DNA of 64,000 bases from Verrucomicrobiota bacterium (GTDB lineage Bacteria; Chlamydiota; Chlamydiia; Chlamydiales; Rhabdochlamydiaceae), in assembly GCA_018240065.1 (NCBI GenBank), contig JAFEGH010000007.1, positions 62,001 through 126,000 on the forward strand. The letters run 5' to 3'. Positions 34,435 through 43,335 of the stretch are shown piece by piece. The notes beneath the pieces are model-generated. The model did not search any database. It saw only the letters and a list, made by a program, of their open reading frames with translations, and was not told the origin of the DNA. Numbering within the stretch: position 1 is the first letter of the stretch; each line of letters starts with the position of its first letter. A program made the translations under genes and the position numbers.

Positions 34435-35140
34435 ATGCCCTGATGACGAAAACGGCAGGTCGTTTGTCGATGTCCTGAAGCGGAAGCATCTTCCAATCTT
34501 TGATCCGTCTGGTCTGCACGAACTGGGCAGGCGTCGACAGATCGCAGGCAATGGAAAGCCAGGTCTGTTCTTCAAGAGAAGAGAGGATCTTGTCCAACAT
34601 CCTGACATTACGGTAGGGGGTTTCAATAAAAAGATGGGTCGACTTCTCTCTTTGGGAAATCTTCTCGATCCGCTTGAGCTCCTGAATGAGGGCAGGCTCC
34701 TCTTTAGGCAGATACCCATGAAAGGTGAAATGCTGCCCGCCAAGCCCGGAGAGAACAAGCGCGAAGAGAATGCTAGAAGGGCCGGCGAATGTCTGAATAG
34801 CAATCCCCTGCTCTCTAGCCATGAGTACAAGATCAGCGCCGGGATCTGCAAGACAGGGCATTCCGCAATCGGAGACCAGTCCCCAAACCCCTCCCCGTCT
34901 GATCTCCCGCACGAGTTCTTTTTTGTCGCTTTCTGTGCTGTGCTCATTGAGCTGGCGGATGGGGATGTCGCGGAAGGTTTTGGGAGGTTCGAATGAAAAG
35001 CGGCGCAGGAAACGGCGTCCTTCTTTTTCATGTTCGGCGATCAGACCGGTGAGCTGAGCTACCGCCGCATCGACGCTGCCTGGAAGATAACCATAATGGG
35101 ACTCAAGATCAGCGAGAAGATTGGGAAACAGGTAGAGCAT
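34433..35140 (-). CDS. RsmI-like SAM-dependent methylase (tetrapyrrole methylase fold)
   Basis: A 235-residue member of the tetrapyrrole methylase superfamily, COG0313 type. This group includes RsmI, which 2'-O-methylates C1402 of 16S rRNA. Family pieces visible are GLVSDCGMPCLADPGADLV, FAGPSSILFALVLSGL, FTFHGYLPKE and a THLFIETPYRN stretch. Shorter relatives than canonical RsmI (about 280) occur, so the exact substrate is uncertain. Its start overlaps the end of holA by 32 bases, suggesting a coupled pair. Confidence 0.78.
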   Translation of the reverse strand: MLYLFPNLLADLESHYGYLPGSVDAAVAQLTGLIAEHEKEGRRFLRRFSFEPPKTFRDIPIRQLNEHSTESDKKELVREIRRGGVWGLVSDCGMPCLADPGADLVLMAREQGIAIQTFAGPSSILFALVLSGLGGQHFTFHGYLPKEEPALIQELKRIEKISQREKSTHLFIETPYRNVRMLDKILSSLEEQTWLSIACDLSTPAQFVQTRRIKDWKMLPLQDIDKRPAVFVIRA

Positions 35141-36158
35141 AATGCCGCTTTAGTAAAGTGAGTTTGGTCAGTAGAAGATCTAGGATCAAAGCAGGATCGA
35201 AGGAACTATTCTTCGCCATCAATTCCACATCGAAGAGCAAATCGAGCGCTCGTTTGAAAAAAGGGCTTTGGCGCTGCCTTGCGATCGGAAGAATCTTGTC
35301 TAAAGAAGCGGGCTTGATCCCGGGAATATAATGGGGGATATCCGCATGGGCAGTTCCTCTCTCCAGAAGAATGGCAAGGGTAAGACCCTGCTGGAACTGC
35401 GTGCGGAGCTGGGAAAGCAGCGGAAGCAGCAGGCTCAAATCGACAGTCTCATCTATCCTCGGGAAAGAATCGCGCCAGGCGATCGCATCGGCAAGCTGCC
35501 AGAGAGTCGCGCTCTTTTGAGCCGCGCACAAGGCATGCACGTCCTGGAGGGCGATCTCGCGCCGCTCTCCAACGTAGGAGATCAGCTTGTCCGCCTCCTG
35601 CTCAAGTCCTGGTAGATTTAATCCGACATTTTCCAGCAGATGCTCGAGCGCATCGGCATTGAGACGCTTGCCCGCTTTGGCAGCAAACTCCACAAGTGAG
35701 CGCTTCAGCCTGTCTTTGCGGTCCCAGGGCTTCTCGTCGCTCAAATCGCAGGCGATCAGCTCCTTCTTGCCCGTCGCATAAAGCTCATTAAGCCCTTTTG
35801 AAGAAGCGGATCCGAGCAAAAGATAGGCAAAGGGAGACGGCCGGACTACATAGGCAGACAGAGAGGCCATCGCATTCTTCTTGAGCTTATCGATCCCATC
35901 CAGCAATAGCACCTGCTTGCCTGTCAGCAGCGACGCAGTGTTGAGGCCTTCGATCTGCTCCTCGATCGCTCCTTGCGCCCCTTCGTGGACCTGGAAATGG
36001 ACCAGACCTTCTTTCCCTTTGATCGCAGAGACGATCTTCTCCACGATCTTCTTCCGCTCATATTGGCAAGGGGAGACGATAAGGAACACGCGCGAAAGCT
36101 GGACCTTCGAGGCCATCTCCAGATGCTTTTCAAATGCGGGCAAGTTCTGATACTTCAA
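35109..36158 (-). CDS. holA: DNA polymerase III delta subunit
   Basis: The clamp-loader subunit that opens the beta sliding clamp. The 349-residue protein has the divergent but recognisable HolA pattern: an N-terminal loop-poor Rossmann-like domain (LSRVFLIVSPCQYERKKIVEKI ... QVLLLDGIDKLKK), a middle part with LENVGLNLPGLEQEADKLISY, the family signature, and helical C-terminal collar (DLLLTKLTLL). The start given is a TTG at 36158; the next ATG (36116) would cut into the first domain. A hairpin-containing leader separates it from osmC. Confidence 0.85.
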   Translation of the reverse strand: MKYQNLPAFEKHLEMASKVQLSRVFLIVSPCQYERKKIVEKIVSAIKGKEGLVHFQVHEGAQGAIEEQIEGLNTASLLTGKQVLLLDGIDKLKKNAMASLSAYVVRPSPFAYLLLGSASSKGLNELYATGKKELIACDLSDEKPWDRKDRLKRSLVEFAAKAGKRLNADALEHLLENVGLNLPGLEQEADKLISYVGERREIALQDVHALCAAQKSATLWQLADAIAWRDSFPRIDETVDLSLLLPLLSQLRTQFQQGLTLAILLERGTAHADIPHYIPGIKPASLDKILPIARQRQSPFFKRALDLLFDVELMAKNSSFDPALILDLLLTKLTLLKRHYALPVSQSSR

Positions 36159-36190
36159 TGATACCCTGAGCGGTTAAAAATTTTACCTAT

Positions 36191-36237
36191 GGACCGCGTA
36201 AGAAAGCTCCCGCGGCTGACCAGTCACAAGTCGGTCC
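36191..36237 (-). promoter_or_regulatory. Stem-loop in the osmC-holA gap
   Basis: In the 86-base gap GGACCG (minus-strand reading of 36237-36232) pairs with CGGTCC (36196-36191), enclosing 35 bases that contain GCCGCGGGAGC. It may be a weak terminator of osmC (T-rich TTTTTAACC follows) or an attenuator for holA. Confidence 0.3.
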
Positions 36238-36244
36238 CTATATT

Positions 36245-36655
36245 CTAACTTCCCCACTGATAAGTGCATTCCACGACAATATCAGGATGCAGGCTTTTTT
36301 TCACCGGGCACATATCCGCCATCTGGACAAGCTTGGCAATCACTTCATCTGTCAATCGATGCGGACAGGTGATTTCAACCTTGAGCTTGCCCACGCGCCT
36401 AAGAGGAATCGCTGCCATCTCCTTGGTCACTTTGGCCCGCGTTCCTTTGATGTCGACATTGAGCTTTTTAGCGCCGATCCCCATCAGCGTCAGCATGCAC
36501 GACCCTAAGGAAGCCGCAAACAGATCGGTGGGAGAAAAGACCCTCCCCAGCCCCTGGTTGTCCTTGGGAGCGTCGGTGACGATTTCAGACTTGTTGTCGG
36601 AATGGACGCAGCGCGTCGAAAGATCCCCTTCATATGTAATGTCGATTTCAGTCAT
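36245..36655 (-). CDS. OsmC-family peroxiredoxin-like protein
   Basis: A 136-residue protein of the OsmC/Ohr/YhfA superfamily, which reduces organic hydroperoxides in many bacteria. The two reactive cysteines are in LGSCMLTLMGI and ADMCPVKKSL, at the family's positions. No signal peptide, so cytoplasmic. It is divergent from the small basic ORF at 36794. Precise substrate cannot be read from the sequence; the pattern is closer to the YhfA/OsmC-like branch than to Ohr. Confidence 0.85.
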   Translation of the reverse strand: MTEIDITYEGDLSTRCVHSDNKSEIVTDAPKDNQGLGRVFSPTDLFAASLGSCMLTLMGIGAKKLNVDIKGTRAKVTKEMAAIPLRRVGKLKVEITCPHRLTDEVIAKLVQMADMCPVKKSLHPDIVVECTYQWGS

Positions 36656-36728
36656 GGCAAGGCCTCGCTTGTTACAGCAGCACTTGTACCCGAATTCTTG
36701 CCAAATAGCAAGGGTTTAAAGAAATTAG

Positions 36729-36779
36729 TTGACACTTCCTGACAAAGAGAGTTAGAATAGATTTAAGGGGTATTCTAAC
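36729..36779 (+). promoter_or_regulatory. Consensus promoter overlapped by a perfect 9-bp dyad
   Basis: TTGACA (36729-36734), 18 bases, and TAGAAT (36753-36758) form a near-perfect housekeeping-sigma promoter. A perfect inverted repeat GTTAGAATA (36751-36759) and TATTCTAAC (36771-36779), 11 bases apart, covers the -10 and start region, as an operator would. The small ORF at 36794 follows. Confidence 0.65.
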
Positions 36780-36793
36780 CAAGAGGGACCCAT

Positions 36794-36967
36794 ATGATCT
36801 CGCGCTTCTTCAAGAAGAAACCCAAGGCTTCAGAGCCCAAAAAAGCCGTACAGGAGAAGACCATGACAGAAAGTCCTCGAGAAAAACCCTCAAAATTCAA
36901 AAAACTTCTCACGGCAGAAGGGTGGAAACGCATGATGATGCGCAAGACCGCAAAGCCCAAGAAGTAG
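36794..36967 (+). CDS. Small very basic protein (57 aa)
   Basis: A 57-residue protein from ATG 36794, with AGAGGG seven bases upstream and a near-consensus promoter before that. About a third of residues are Lys or Arg (KKKPKASEPKKAVQEK, KRMMMRKTAKPKK). No family is recognised. Chlamydiae are known for small basic DNA- or RNA-binding proteins such as Hc1 and Hc2, but this does not match them. The strong promoter plus ribosome site make it a likely gene although it is short. Confidence 0.55.
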   Translation: MISRFFKKKPKASEPKKAVQEKTMTESPREKPSKFKKLLTAEGWKRMMMRKTAKPKK

Positions 36968-37232
36968 TCATTTAAATGGATCCTGCTTATATTCAATGAT
37001 ATAGATCGGTCAAACCAAGCCGGGGCACGGTTCAGCTGATATCGCGCATCACGCTGATTATCAATTAATTATGGATTCATTCAAAAGCAGCGCTGATTCT
37101 GGGAGCAGAACCTCTAGCTCAAAAATAAACCAAAAATCATTTAATAAGAATCTTTATCCAAAATTCTGCATTTGAATATATAATAACTCGCGAAAAACAC
37201 AATAAAACTTATCATTAATAAAAAAAAATCAA
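36968..37232. other. AT-rich leader before the 37233 gene
   Basis: This 265-base AT-rich spacer has no ORF or RNA gene I can support. A TATAAT at about 37177 could be a -10, but no good -35 pairs with it. No Shine-Dalgarno site precedes the following ATG. Confidence 0.5.
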
Positions 37233-39164
37233 ATGTCTCTCATCCCCTGTTCAATTTCTACATCCAGCACATCGATAGTCTCCTCGCAAGCGCCAGAGCG
37301 TCCCGCACAATCTCAGACTTCAGCTGGTGAATTCCTCGTTCCCGGTACAACTGCACGCCTTGTCGACAAAGCCGTCCTGCTGGTCCCTTGCGCCCACGCC
37401 ATGAATGAAGAATCGGCAAGACAGAGATTTGGAGAGATGAGAGGAGAATGTGTCAAAAAGAAAGAAACATGTCCCGATTGTGAAAAACCTGTGACTGCGT
37501 ACTTTGTCGACCATAAGATGAGAAGCCTCCATAAGAAGCTTCCTGGAATTTTCTCAGATAAGAAAAGCCTGGCAGACTCTTCTTCGCAATCGAAAAGAGC
37601 TGAAATAGTGGATTTGAGAAAAGAACTCAGCTGCCCCATCGATCTGGAATTTTTGGCTGAAGGCGTTGCGTTAATTCCCTGCGCTCATCGAGTGAACAAG
37701 AGCGCAGCGGAGCACATCTATGGAAAAATGGAGGGGGAATTTTGTCAAAAGCAGCTTGAGACATGTATGGAATGCAGAGGGACTGTGAAAGGATATATCC
37801 CCGATCCCAGAATCCAGGAAGTCTCTAAAGCTTTGGAGAGGCGTCTTGATGAAATAGAGGAGAACCTGTCCGTTTTGCTCCCTCTGCAACAGAGCCAGGT
37901 CAACCCAGTCGTCGATCAGCTCCAGATATTAATAGATTCTGCTTCAGCAGCCGGCTCTCCATTCCTCTTCGAACCGGTCACTGTTGAAAGAGACCTTGGA
38001 GCAATGACGGTTGCAAGAACCCAACTCTCTTCCGATCCGCAAGTCAGAAATGCTGCACATGCTCTTGCAGAAGCAGTTGCCGCGCGCCCCTTAAGAGCAC
38101 AGGAACTGATCATCGCAAAAGAGAACGGCTCCATTCCAAACGATGAAATACAGCAAATAAATGATGAAGAACTTCAATTGAGAACAGACTCCCGTTTATT
38201 AAAGTATTATGACGCCATAAAACAAAGAATGGGAGAGCTCGGCCTGAATTTGCAAAGCCCCGAGTTAGGAGTGTACCTTGCGGCGTCTGTGAAGCTGCTT
38301 AACGAGGAGATAGAAAGAAGGAACAACGGAGAGGCTTCTTCCGCGTTAATTCAGCTCAAGAAGGACACAACTGCAGGTGCAATCAGCAAAAAGATCTACG
38401 TCGAGATATCAAACGGTCTAGCGAAGAAGCCCTCCGCTTCGATCACAATTAGCGCATTTAGGCAAAAAGTCGCTGAGCTCAGAGAGTTATTTGCACATAA
38501 CAACCCTGTCGACGTCGAGGCAGCGCTGCGTCAAGTCCTCAAAGCAAACCAAAAGCAAGCTTTCCGAACACTTTCGAGCGAATTTCTGAATCCTGATCCC
38601 GCCAATCCAAGAGTTCTTGCGCTCAAACGGGAATTGAAGATTCTGCTAGAAACAGAAAAAGCCGAAATTGAGGCCGAACTTTCTATCCTCAATGGCCCTG
38701 GCCGCTCCAACGGCGCAATTGAAACAGCTTCCCGGGCAAAGGAAGCTGCATGTGCCGCGCTCAATGACGCAAGGAATGAATTGAGAAGGGCTTATAGCGC
38801 CGCATCAGGGGGAAACTTGCATACGATTGATCGGCTGCTCGCTCTTGATCACACTGCATTGCCCGTCGCTTTTCAGGAAGCGAAAGCTAACTTCCTCGCC
38901 AGACACGCTGAATTCGACGCTGCTGGGATAGCTTTCGATAGCCTCGTCGCTAGAAGCGCTCAGCTGGCTATCATTAGAGGCCCAGACGTAGTTGGCGGAA
39001 GACTCGCTCAGATTTTAGTAGACCTCGATGAGGCTCGCCTCAGCATGGCTGCCAGAAATCAAGCTAGAAGGATCGGCAACTTCTACCGTGAATTGGATGC
39101 CGTCGTAACGCCTGCAAACAAACAGGCGCGATATGATCAATTGCGCGCGATCATCGGCAGCTAA
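37233..39164 (+). CDS. Candidate effector with tandem RING/U-box-like domains
   Basis: A 643-residue protein. Two related modules lie at about residues 37-105 and 128-200. Each has the pattern hydrophobic-P-C-A-H (C53/H55 and C150/H152) followed by Cys and a CxxC (C73, C80/C83 and C171, C178/C181); the second also has the classic opening SCPIDLEFLAEGVALIPCAH. This is a RING/U-box-like layout, the class that recruits E2 ubiquitin-conjugating enzymes. Residues 330-643 are homologous to the 21557-22978 protein. No Shine-Dalgarno site is seen. Amoeba-associated chlamydiae are known to encode many host-ubiquitin-system mimics, so E3-like effector activity is a reasonable inference. Confidence 0.65.
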   Translation: MSLIPCSISTSSTSIVSSQAPERPAQSQTSAGEFLVPGTTARLVDKAVLLVPCAHAMNEESARQRFGEMRGECVKKKETCPDCEKPVTAYFVDHKMRSLHKKLPGIFSDKKSLADSSSQSKRAEIVDLRKELSCPIDLEFLAEGVALIPCAHRVNKSAAEHIYGKMEGEFCQKQLETCMECRGTVKGYIPDPRIQEVSKALERRLDEIEENLSVLLPLQQSQVNPVVDQLQILIDSASAAGSPFLFEPVTVERDLGAMTVARTQLSSDPQVRNAAHALAEAVAARPLRAQELIIAKENGSIPNDEIQQINDEELQLRTDSRLLKYYDAIKQRMGELGLNLQSPELGVYLAASVKLLNEEIERRNNGEASSALIQLKKDTTAGAISKKIYVEISNGLAKKPSASITISAFRQKVAELRELFAHNNPVDVEAALRQVLKANQKQAFRTLSSEFLNPDPANPRVLALKRELKILLETEKAEIEAELSILNGPGRSNGAIETASRAKEAACAALNDARNELRRAYSAASGGNLHTIDRLLALDHTALPVAFQEAKANFLARHAEFDAAGIAFDSLVARSAQLAIIRGPDVVGGRLAQILVDLDEARLSMAARNQARRIGNFYRELDAVVTPANKQARYDQLRAIIGS

Positions 39165-39387
39165 ACTTGAAGAAGCGGGATATTGCCGGGAGACAAGGCG
39201 AAGCAGAGGGAAAAAACCGATTCTTCAACTTATTTGTGTATCACCTCCTTGACCGCCCCCTAAAGCAGAGGACCTTTTCTGCCGTCTTTAAAGAAAAACA
39301 ATGCTCAGTCTGAATACTTCCCTGTTTCACAAAAAGATCTCGTGGTGATAAAAACACAATTACAATTTTACACCAGAGGATCTTTCC

Positions 39388-40923
39388 ATGTCCCCCATCC
39401 TTTGCGCATCTCTGATTGCCCTCTCTCTTGTCTCAACAGCCTATTCTACAGTGAAACCCCTGCCTGAAAAAATTGAGCAGATCATGAAGCAGGACAAATA
39501 TCAGCATGCAAATTGGGGAATCCTAGTCAAAGACGCGCTGTCAAAGGAAACTTTCTACGAAAAGAACTCAAATCAGTTGTTTCTTCCGGGCTCGACGACC
39601 AAGCTTTTCTCAGTGGCAGCGCTGATCCACGCCTATGGAGATGAATACCAGTTTAGAACTCCTGTCTACGCGATGGGGTCCCTCAAGGACGGAGTCCTGA
39701 AGGGAAACCTGGTGCTGGTCGGGCAAGGGGACCTGACCTTTGGAGGAAGGCAGGAGATCGGTTTTGACCGGCTTTCCTATACCAAGATGGACCACATCTA
39801 TGCCAATAGCCTTCCCCATGCGTTCTTAACCAAAGAGGACCCGTTAAATGCTTTGAATTCCCTCGCCAAAGGGGTCAGAGACGCAGGGATTGTCCGTATC
39901 GAAGGGGATGTTTTAATCGATGACCGTCTATTTGAGACAATTGAACTCAGAGGGATGCTTGCGTCTCCGGTCATGATCAATGAGAATGTCTTTGATATAG
40001 TCATTCATCCGACAACCGTAGGTCAGCCAGCTGAAATTTCCTGGCGCCCTCAGGTCGCGGGATATGCCCTCGTCAACGCCTGCAAAACGGTCGCTAGTTC
40101 GGAACCTCTTGAGATCGTCGTCACATCCGATGCCACAGGACGAAGTATCCGTGTCTCGGGAACAGTTCCTGAAGATCAAAAAAGCGTCATACGCACCTTC
40201 TCCATTAAAGATCCGGAAGCATTTGCAAGGGACGCCTTCATCCAGGCTCTGATGGCGCAGGGCATCGCGGTCAAAGTAAAAAAACCGGGAAAGCTTCCTG
40301 CCAAGACCGATTATGCCATGATGCAGCCAGTCGCAATTTGGACCTCCCCTCCCCTTTACGAATATGCCAAGCTGATCTTGAAGGTCAGCCACAATTTGGG
40401 AGCCGATCTGATCCCCCTGCTTCTCGCCGCACAAAAAGGAAGCGCGACTTTTGACGCGGGAATGCTCGAGCTGGGGAAATTTACGACTGACGTGGTCAAA
40501 GTCTCTCCCGACAGCTTTGTCTTTGTTGATGCCGCAGGCGGAGATCAGAACCGCCTCACCCCGGAAGCGGAAGTGAAACTATTGGACTACGTGAGAAGCT
40601 GGCCTGAGGTGCAGTTCACAAGATATTTCCAGGGCTTGCCCACCCTCGGCGTCGACGGCTCACTTGAAGATTTTGGGAAAGGAACTCCGGCTGTCGGCAA
40701 GATCCGTGCCAAGACAGGGACAGGAATTTCTTACAATTTTGCGACCCAGCAGTACTTCCTGACGACCCAGGCTTTGGCAGGATTTATCGAGGGGAAAAAT
40801 GGCCGTCTGCTTGAATTCATGATTGCCGTCAACAATGGCAACATGCCCAAGCTCGAAGACATTTTCCCCATCTTCGAGGATGAAAGTCAAATAGCAGTTG
40901 AATTCTACAACTCATCCGAATGA
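39388..40923 (+). CDS. dacB: D-Ala-D-Ala carboxypeptidase/endopeptidase (PBP4, peptidase S13)
   Basis: A periplasmic penicillin-binding protein that trims or cleaves peptidoglycan peptides. A signal peptide (about residues 1-20, ending STAYS) is followed by the three active-site motifs: SxxK in LPGSTTKLFS (Ser69/Lys72), SxN as SHN in ILKVSHNLGAD, and KTG in IRAKTGTGISY. At 511 residues it is normal for the family. AGAGGA precedes the ATG. Its presence implies a peptidoglycan substrate in this organism, in line with thin or septal peptidoglycan in chlamydiae. Confidence 0.9.
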   Translation: MSPILCASLIALSLVSTAYSTVKPLPEKIEQIMKQDKYQHANWGILVKDALSKETFYEKNSNQLFLPGSTTKLFSVAALIHAYGDEYQFRTPVYAMGSLKDGVLKGNLVLVGQGDLTFGGRQEIGFDRLSYTKMDHIYANSLPHAFLTKEDPLNALNSLAKGVRDAGIVRIEGDVLIDDRLFETIELRGMLASPVMINENVFDIVIHPTTVGQPAEISWRPQVAGYALVNACKTVASSEPLEIVVTSDATGRSIRVSGTVPEDQKSVIRTFSIKDPEAFARDAFIQALMAQGIAVKVKKPGKLPAKTDYAMMQPVAIWTSPPLYEYAKLILKVSHNLGADLIPLLLAAQKGSATFDAGMLELGKFTTDVVKVSPDSFVFVDAAGGDQNRLTPEAEVKLLDYVRSWPEVQFTRYFQGLPTLGVDGSLEDFGKGTPAVGKIRAKTGTGISYNFATQQYFLTTQALAGFIEGKNGRLLEFMIAVNNGNMPKLEDIFPIFEDESQIAVEFYNSSE

Positions 40924-41033
40924 GCAGATTATCTTCTCTCTGCCATGGGAAAGTCGTAAGTCCAGAATAATCAAGATCGCGCCTCGACAATTTAAAAATT
41001 TACCACTACTTATTGCTGAGGGATTTCAAGCCC

Positions 41034-41062
41034 TTGAGGTATTCCCCATTTTCTGGTATGAT
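41034..41062 (+). promoter_or_regulatory. Candidate fabI promoter
   Basis: TTGAGG (41034-41039), 17 bases, TATGAT (41057-41062), 36 bases before the fabI ATG. A short CAAG/CTTG dyad overlaps the -35. Confidence 0.5.
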
Positions 41063-41097
41063 TGTGCTTCAAAATTTTAATCCGCAAGGGAGCGATC

Positions 41098-42033
41098 ATG
41101 CTATCAATCAATCTCAAAGGTAAAAAAGCGTTTATTGCCGGAATCGGCGACGACCAGGGCTACGGCTGGGCCATCGCTAAAGCGCTCGCTGAAGCAGGCG
41201 CCGAGATCATCATCGGGACATGGACGCCGATCCTCAAGATCTTCACCCAATCCTGGAGCATGGGCAAATTCGATGAGTCCCGCCAGCTTTCAAACGGCAA
41301 AATGATGGAGTATCTGAAGGTCTACGCGCTGGACGCCGCCTTTGACAAACCGGAGGACGTTCCTCAAGAGATCCGCGAGAACAAGCGCTACATGGATGCG
41401 TCGGGCTACACCATTTCAGAAGTGGCTGCCGCGGTCGAAAGAGATTTCGGCAAGATCGACATCCTCGTCCATGCGCTGGCCAATGGCCCCGAGGTGAAAA
41501 AGCCTCTTCTTGAAACATCACGGAACGGCTACCTGGCGGCTCTGAGCTCTTCGAGCTACTCGTTTGTCAGCCTGCTGCAGCATTTCGGCCCCCGCATGAC
41601 ATCTGACGGATCCTGCGTTTCGCTGACCTATATGGCGTCGGAGAAAGTCGTTCCCGGATACGGCGGCGGCATGAGCTCTGCAAAAGCTGCTTTAGAGAGC
41701 GACACGCGCACTTTGGCTTTTGAAGCGGGGCGCAAGTGGGGCATTCGTGTGAATACCGTCTCCGCAGGCCCTCTGAGAAGCAGAGCGGCGCGCGCGATCG
41801 GCTTCATCGACAGTATGATCGAGTACTCCAAAGCCAACGCCCCTTTGATCAAGGACATGACTGCCGAAGAAGTCGGCAACTCTGCCGCTTTCCTGTGCTC
41901 TCCCCTTGCATCCGCAGTCACTGGAGCGATCCTGTATGTCGACAACGGCATGCACGCCATGGGCCTCGCAGTCGACAGCCAGGCGCTGCTCAGATCTAAA
42001 GAAGCGGAACTGGCGGAAGCGGCTAAAGCGTAA
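41098..42033 (+). CDS. fabI: Enoyl-[acyl-carrier-protein] reductase, plant-type
   Basis: Catalyses the last step of each fatty-acid elongation cycle with NADH. The ATG at 41098 has AAGGGAG before it; an upstream in-frame start is not supported. The 311-residue protein shows [22 protein letters not shown] (cofactor binding) and the active-site stretch [19 protein letters not shown]. The latter, with an extra residue between Tyr and Lys relative to E. coli, is the plastid/plant ENR form. That fits the known relationship of chlamydial and plant ENRs. It overlaps the convergent next gene by 11 bases. Confidence 0.95.
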   Translation: MLSINLKGKKAFIAGIGDDQGYGWAIAKALAEAGAEIIIGTWTPILKIFTQSWSMGKFDESRQLSNGKMMEYLKVYALDAAFDKPEDVPQEIRENKRYMDASGYTISEVAAAVERDFGKIDILVHALANGPEVKKPLLETSRNGYLAALSSSSYSFVSLLQHFGPRMTSDGSCVSLTYMASEKVVPGYGGGMSSAKAALESDTRTLAFEAGRKWGIRVNTVSAGPLRSRAARAIGFIDSMIEYSKANAPLIKDMTAEEVGNSAAFLCSPLASAVTGAILYVDNGMHAMGLAVDSQALLRSKEAELAEAAKA

Positions 42034-43306
42034 GCTTTAGTTTGATAACGCAGTCATCACTACGGCGGATCGTGCGCAGCGCGATCTGCCAGTCATAAGT
42101 CTCATACTTTAAATTCTTCCCCTTCTGAGTCGGACGGTTCGCGCGCAGGATATGCCCGAAGAACCTCCCTTCCCCTTTTTCCAGAGAGATTTCCAGACGC
42201 AGCTGGAGATCGTCGCATAAAAGATCGACTGCATCGTTTAACTGGAATGTCGTCGCTTTGGCTCCCTGGACCAGCATTTCCAGCTCTGGGACTAGGTTGA
42301 CAAAGAAGCTGCATTCGATCGCTTCCTGCCCGTCCGGAAACGTTTTGGGAGGCATTGAGAGGGTGATCTCGACATTGCTCCCCTGTCTCTCAACGTCAAA
42401 GCCGCTGTTTGGCGCATCCAGGACGAGGGAGTTTAGCTTCTCATGGGTTCCCCAATAAAGGGCATAATGGCGCAAACCATCGTTAGAAATGGCGTGGCAG
42501 GGAACTTCCTGTTGAAAGGCTTCGGGCACTGCATTGAAGGGCTGCACAAGGCTAGCCAAAAGGGCGGCACGCTTATCTAAGAGAGCTCTTTTGGAATACA
42601 GACCATAGCAGTGCCCCATGAATAGGTCGAGCAGAGTGACCCTGGGCTCGGCGCGCTCTTGATTCTGCAACCCAATGTAGGTCGCAAGCTGTGGATGCCA
42701 GCGCTCAAGCGATTTTTCCAGGAATCGGTCCAATTGTATGCCGCGGGACTTAGCCATCTGGAATGTGATCAACGCATTTGCCCACTCATCGGGAGTGGAG
42801 GGAGTCCAGGAAGGGACTGCATGCGGCTCGAAATAGCTTTTCAGGCGGAATTCGGAGGGTTTGGACAGGGGGCGCTGGGTATGCATCTTGTAGCCGTGCG
42901 ACACAATCCTGCCGATCAGCAACTCCAGTCGGATGCAAAGGGCCTCTCCGAGCGCTGCGCGGAAGTCGCCCAGAAGGTAATGGAAGATGGGAAGCAGCTC
43001 TAAGCTGAAATCCCTGTCTTTGCAATGGGGATATTCGTGGAGATAGACGGGAAAATTGCCGTCGTTTTCAAACACGAGGAGCTTCTCCAGAAGGGTTTTT
43101 CCCTCAAGGACATTTTCAGCAATTCGGCTGCGGAACAAGGCGAGAGCATAACAAAAGTTCTCCAAGAGAGGGATCGTGTCATGCCGCTCTTCGGAATCAT
43201 AGTTGAGATGCAGATATCCTGTCTGAGGACTTTTTGCAAAAGACGCCGCGCTTAAGTTCAGCTCGATCATTCTGCGCTTCAAATCTTCTTCTAAATCAAC
43301 TCCCAT
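42023..43306 (-). CDS. Conserved hypothetical downstream of the HAD phosphatase
   Basis: A 427-residue soluble-looking protein, family not recognised. I chose the ATG at 43306, which has GAGGAG upstream; an in-frame TTG at 43339 would overlap the HAD gene by 4 bases. The middle has ordinary mixed helix content, and the last 120 residues look beta-rich ([15 protein letters not shown] ... [18 protein letters not shown]). No membrane segment, signal or catalytic motif stands out. It follows the HAD phosphatase in the same orientation and converges on fabI, so it is wedged between two genes that are neighbours in C. trachomatis. Confidence 0.6.
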   Translation of the reverse strand: MGVDLEEDLKRRMIELNLSAASFAKSPQTGYLHLNYDSEERHDTIPLLENFCYALALFRSRIAENVLEGKTLLEKLLVFENDGNFPVYLHEYPHCKDRDFSLELLPIFHYLLGDFRAALGEALCIRLELLIGRIVSHGYKMHTQRPLSKPSEFRLKSYFEPHAVPSWTPSTPDEWANALITFQMAKSRGIQLDRFLEKSLERWHPQLATYIGLQNQERAEPRVTLLDLFMGHCYGLYSKRALLDKRAALLASLVQPFNAVPEAFQQEVPCHAISNDGLRHYALYWGTHEKLNSLVLDAPNSGFDVERQGSNVEITLSMPPKTFPDGQEAIECSFFVNLVPELEMLVQGAKATTFQLNDAVDLLCDDLQLRLEISLEKGEGRFFGHILRANRPTQKGKNLKYETYDWQIALRTIRRSDDCVIKLKLTL

Positions 43307-43335
43307 AATGGACTCTACTCCTCGACAAATTTGTT

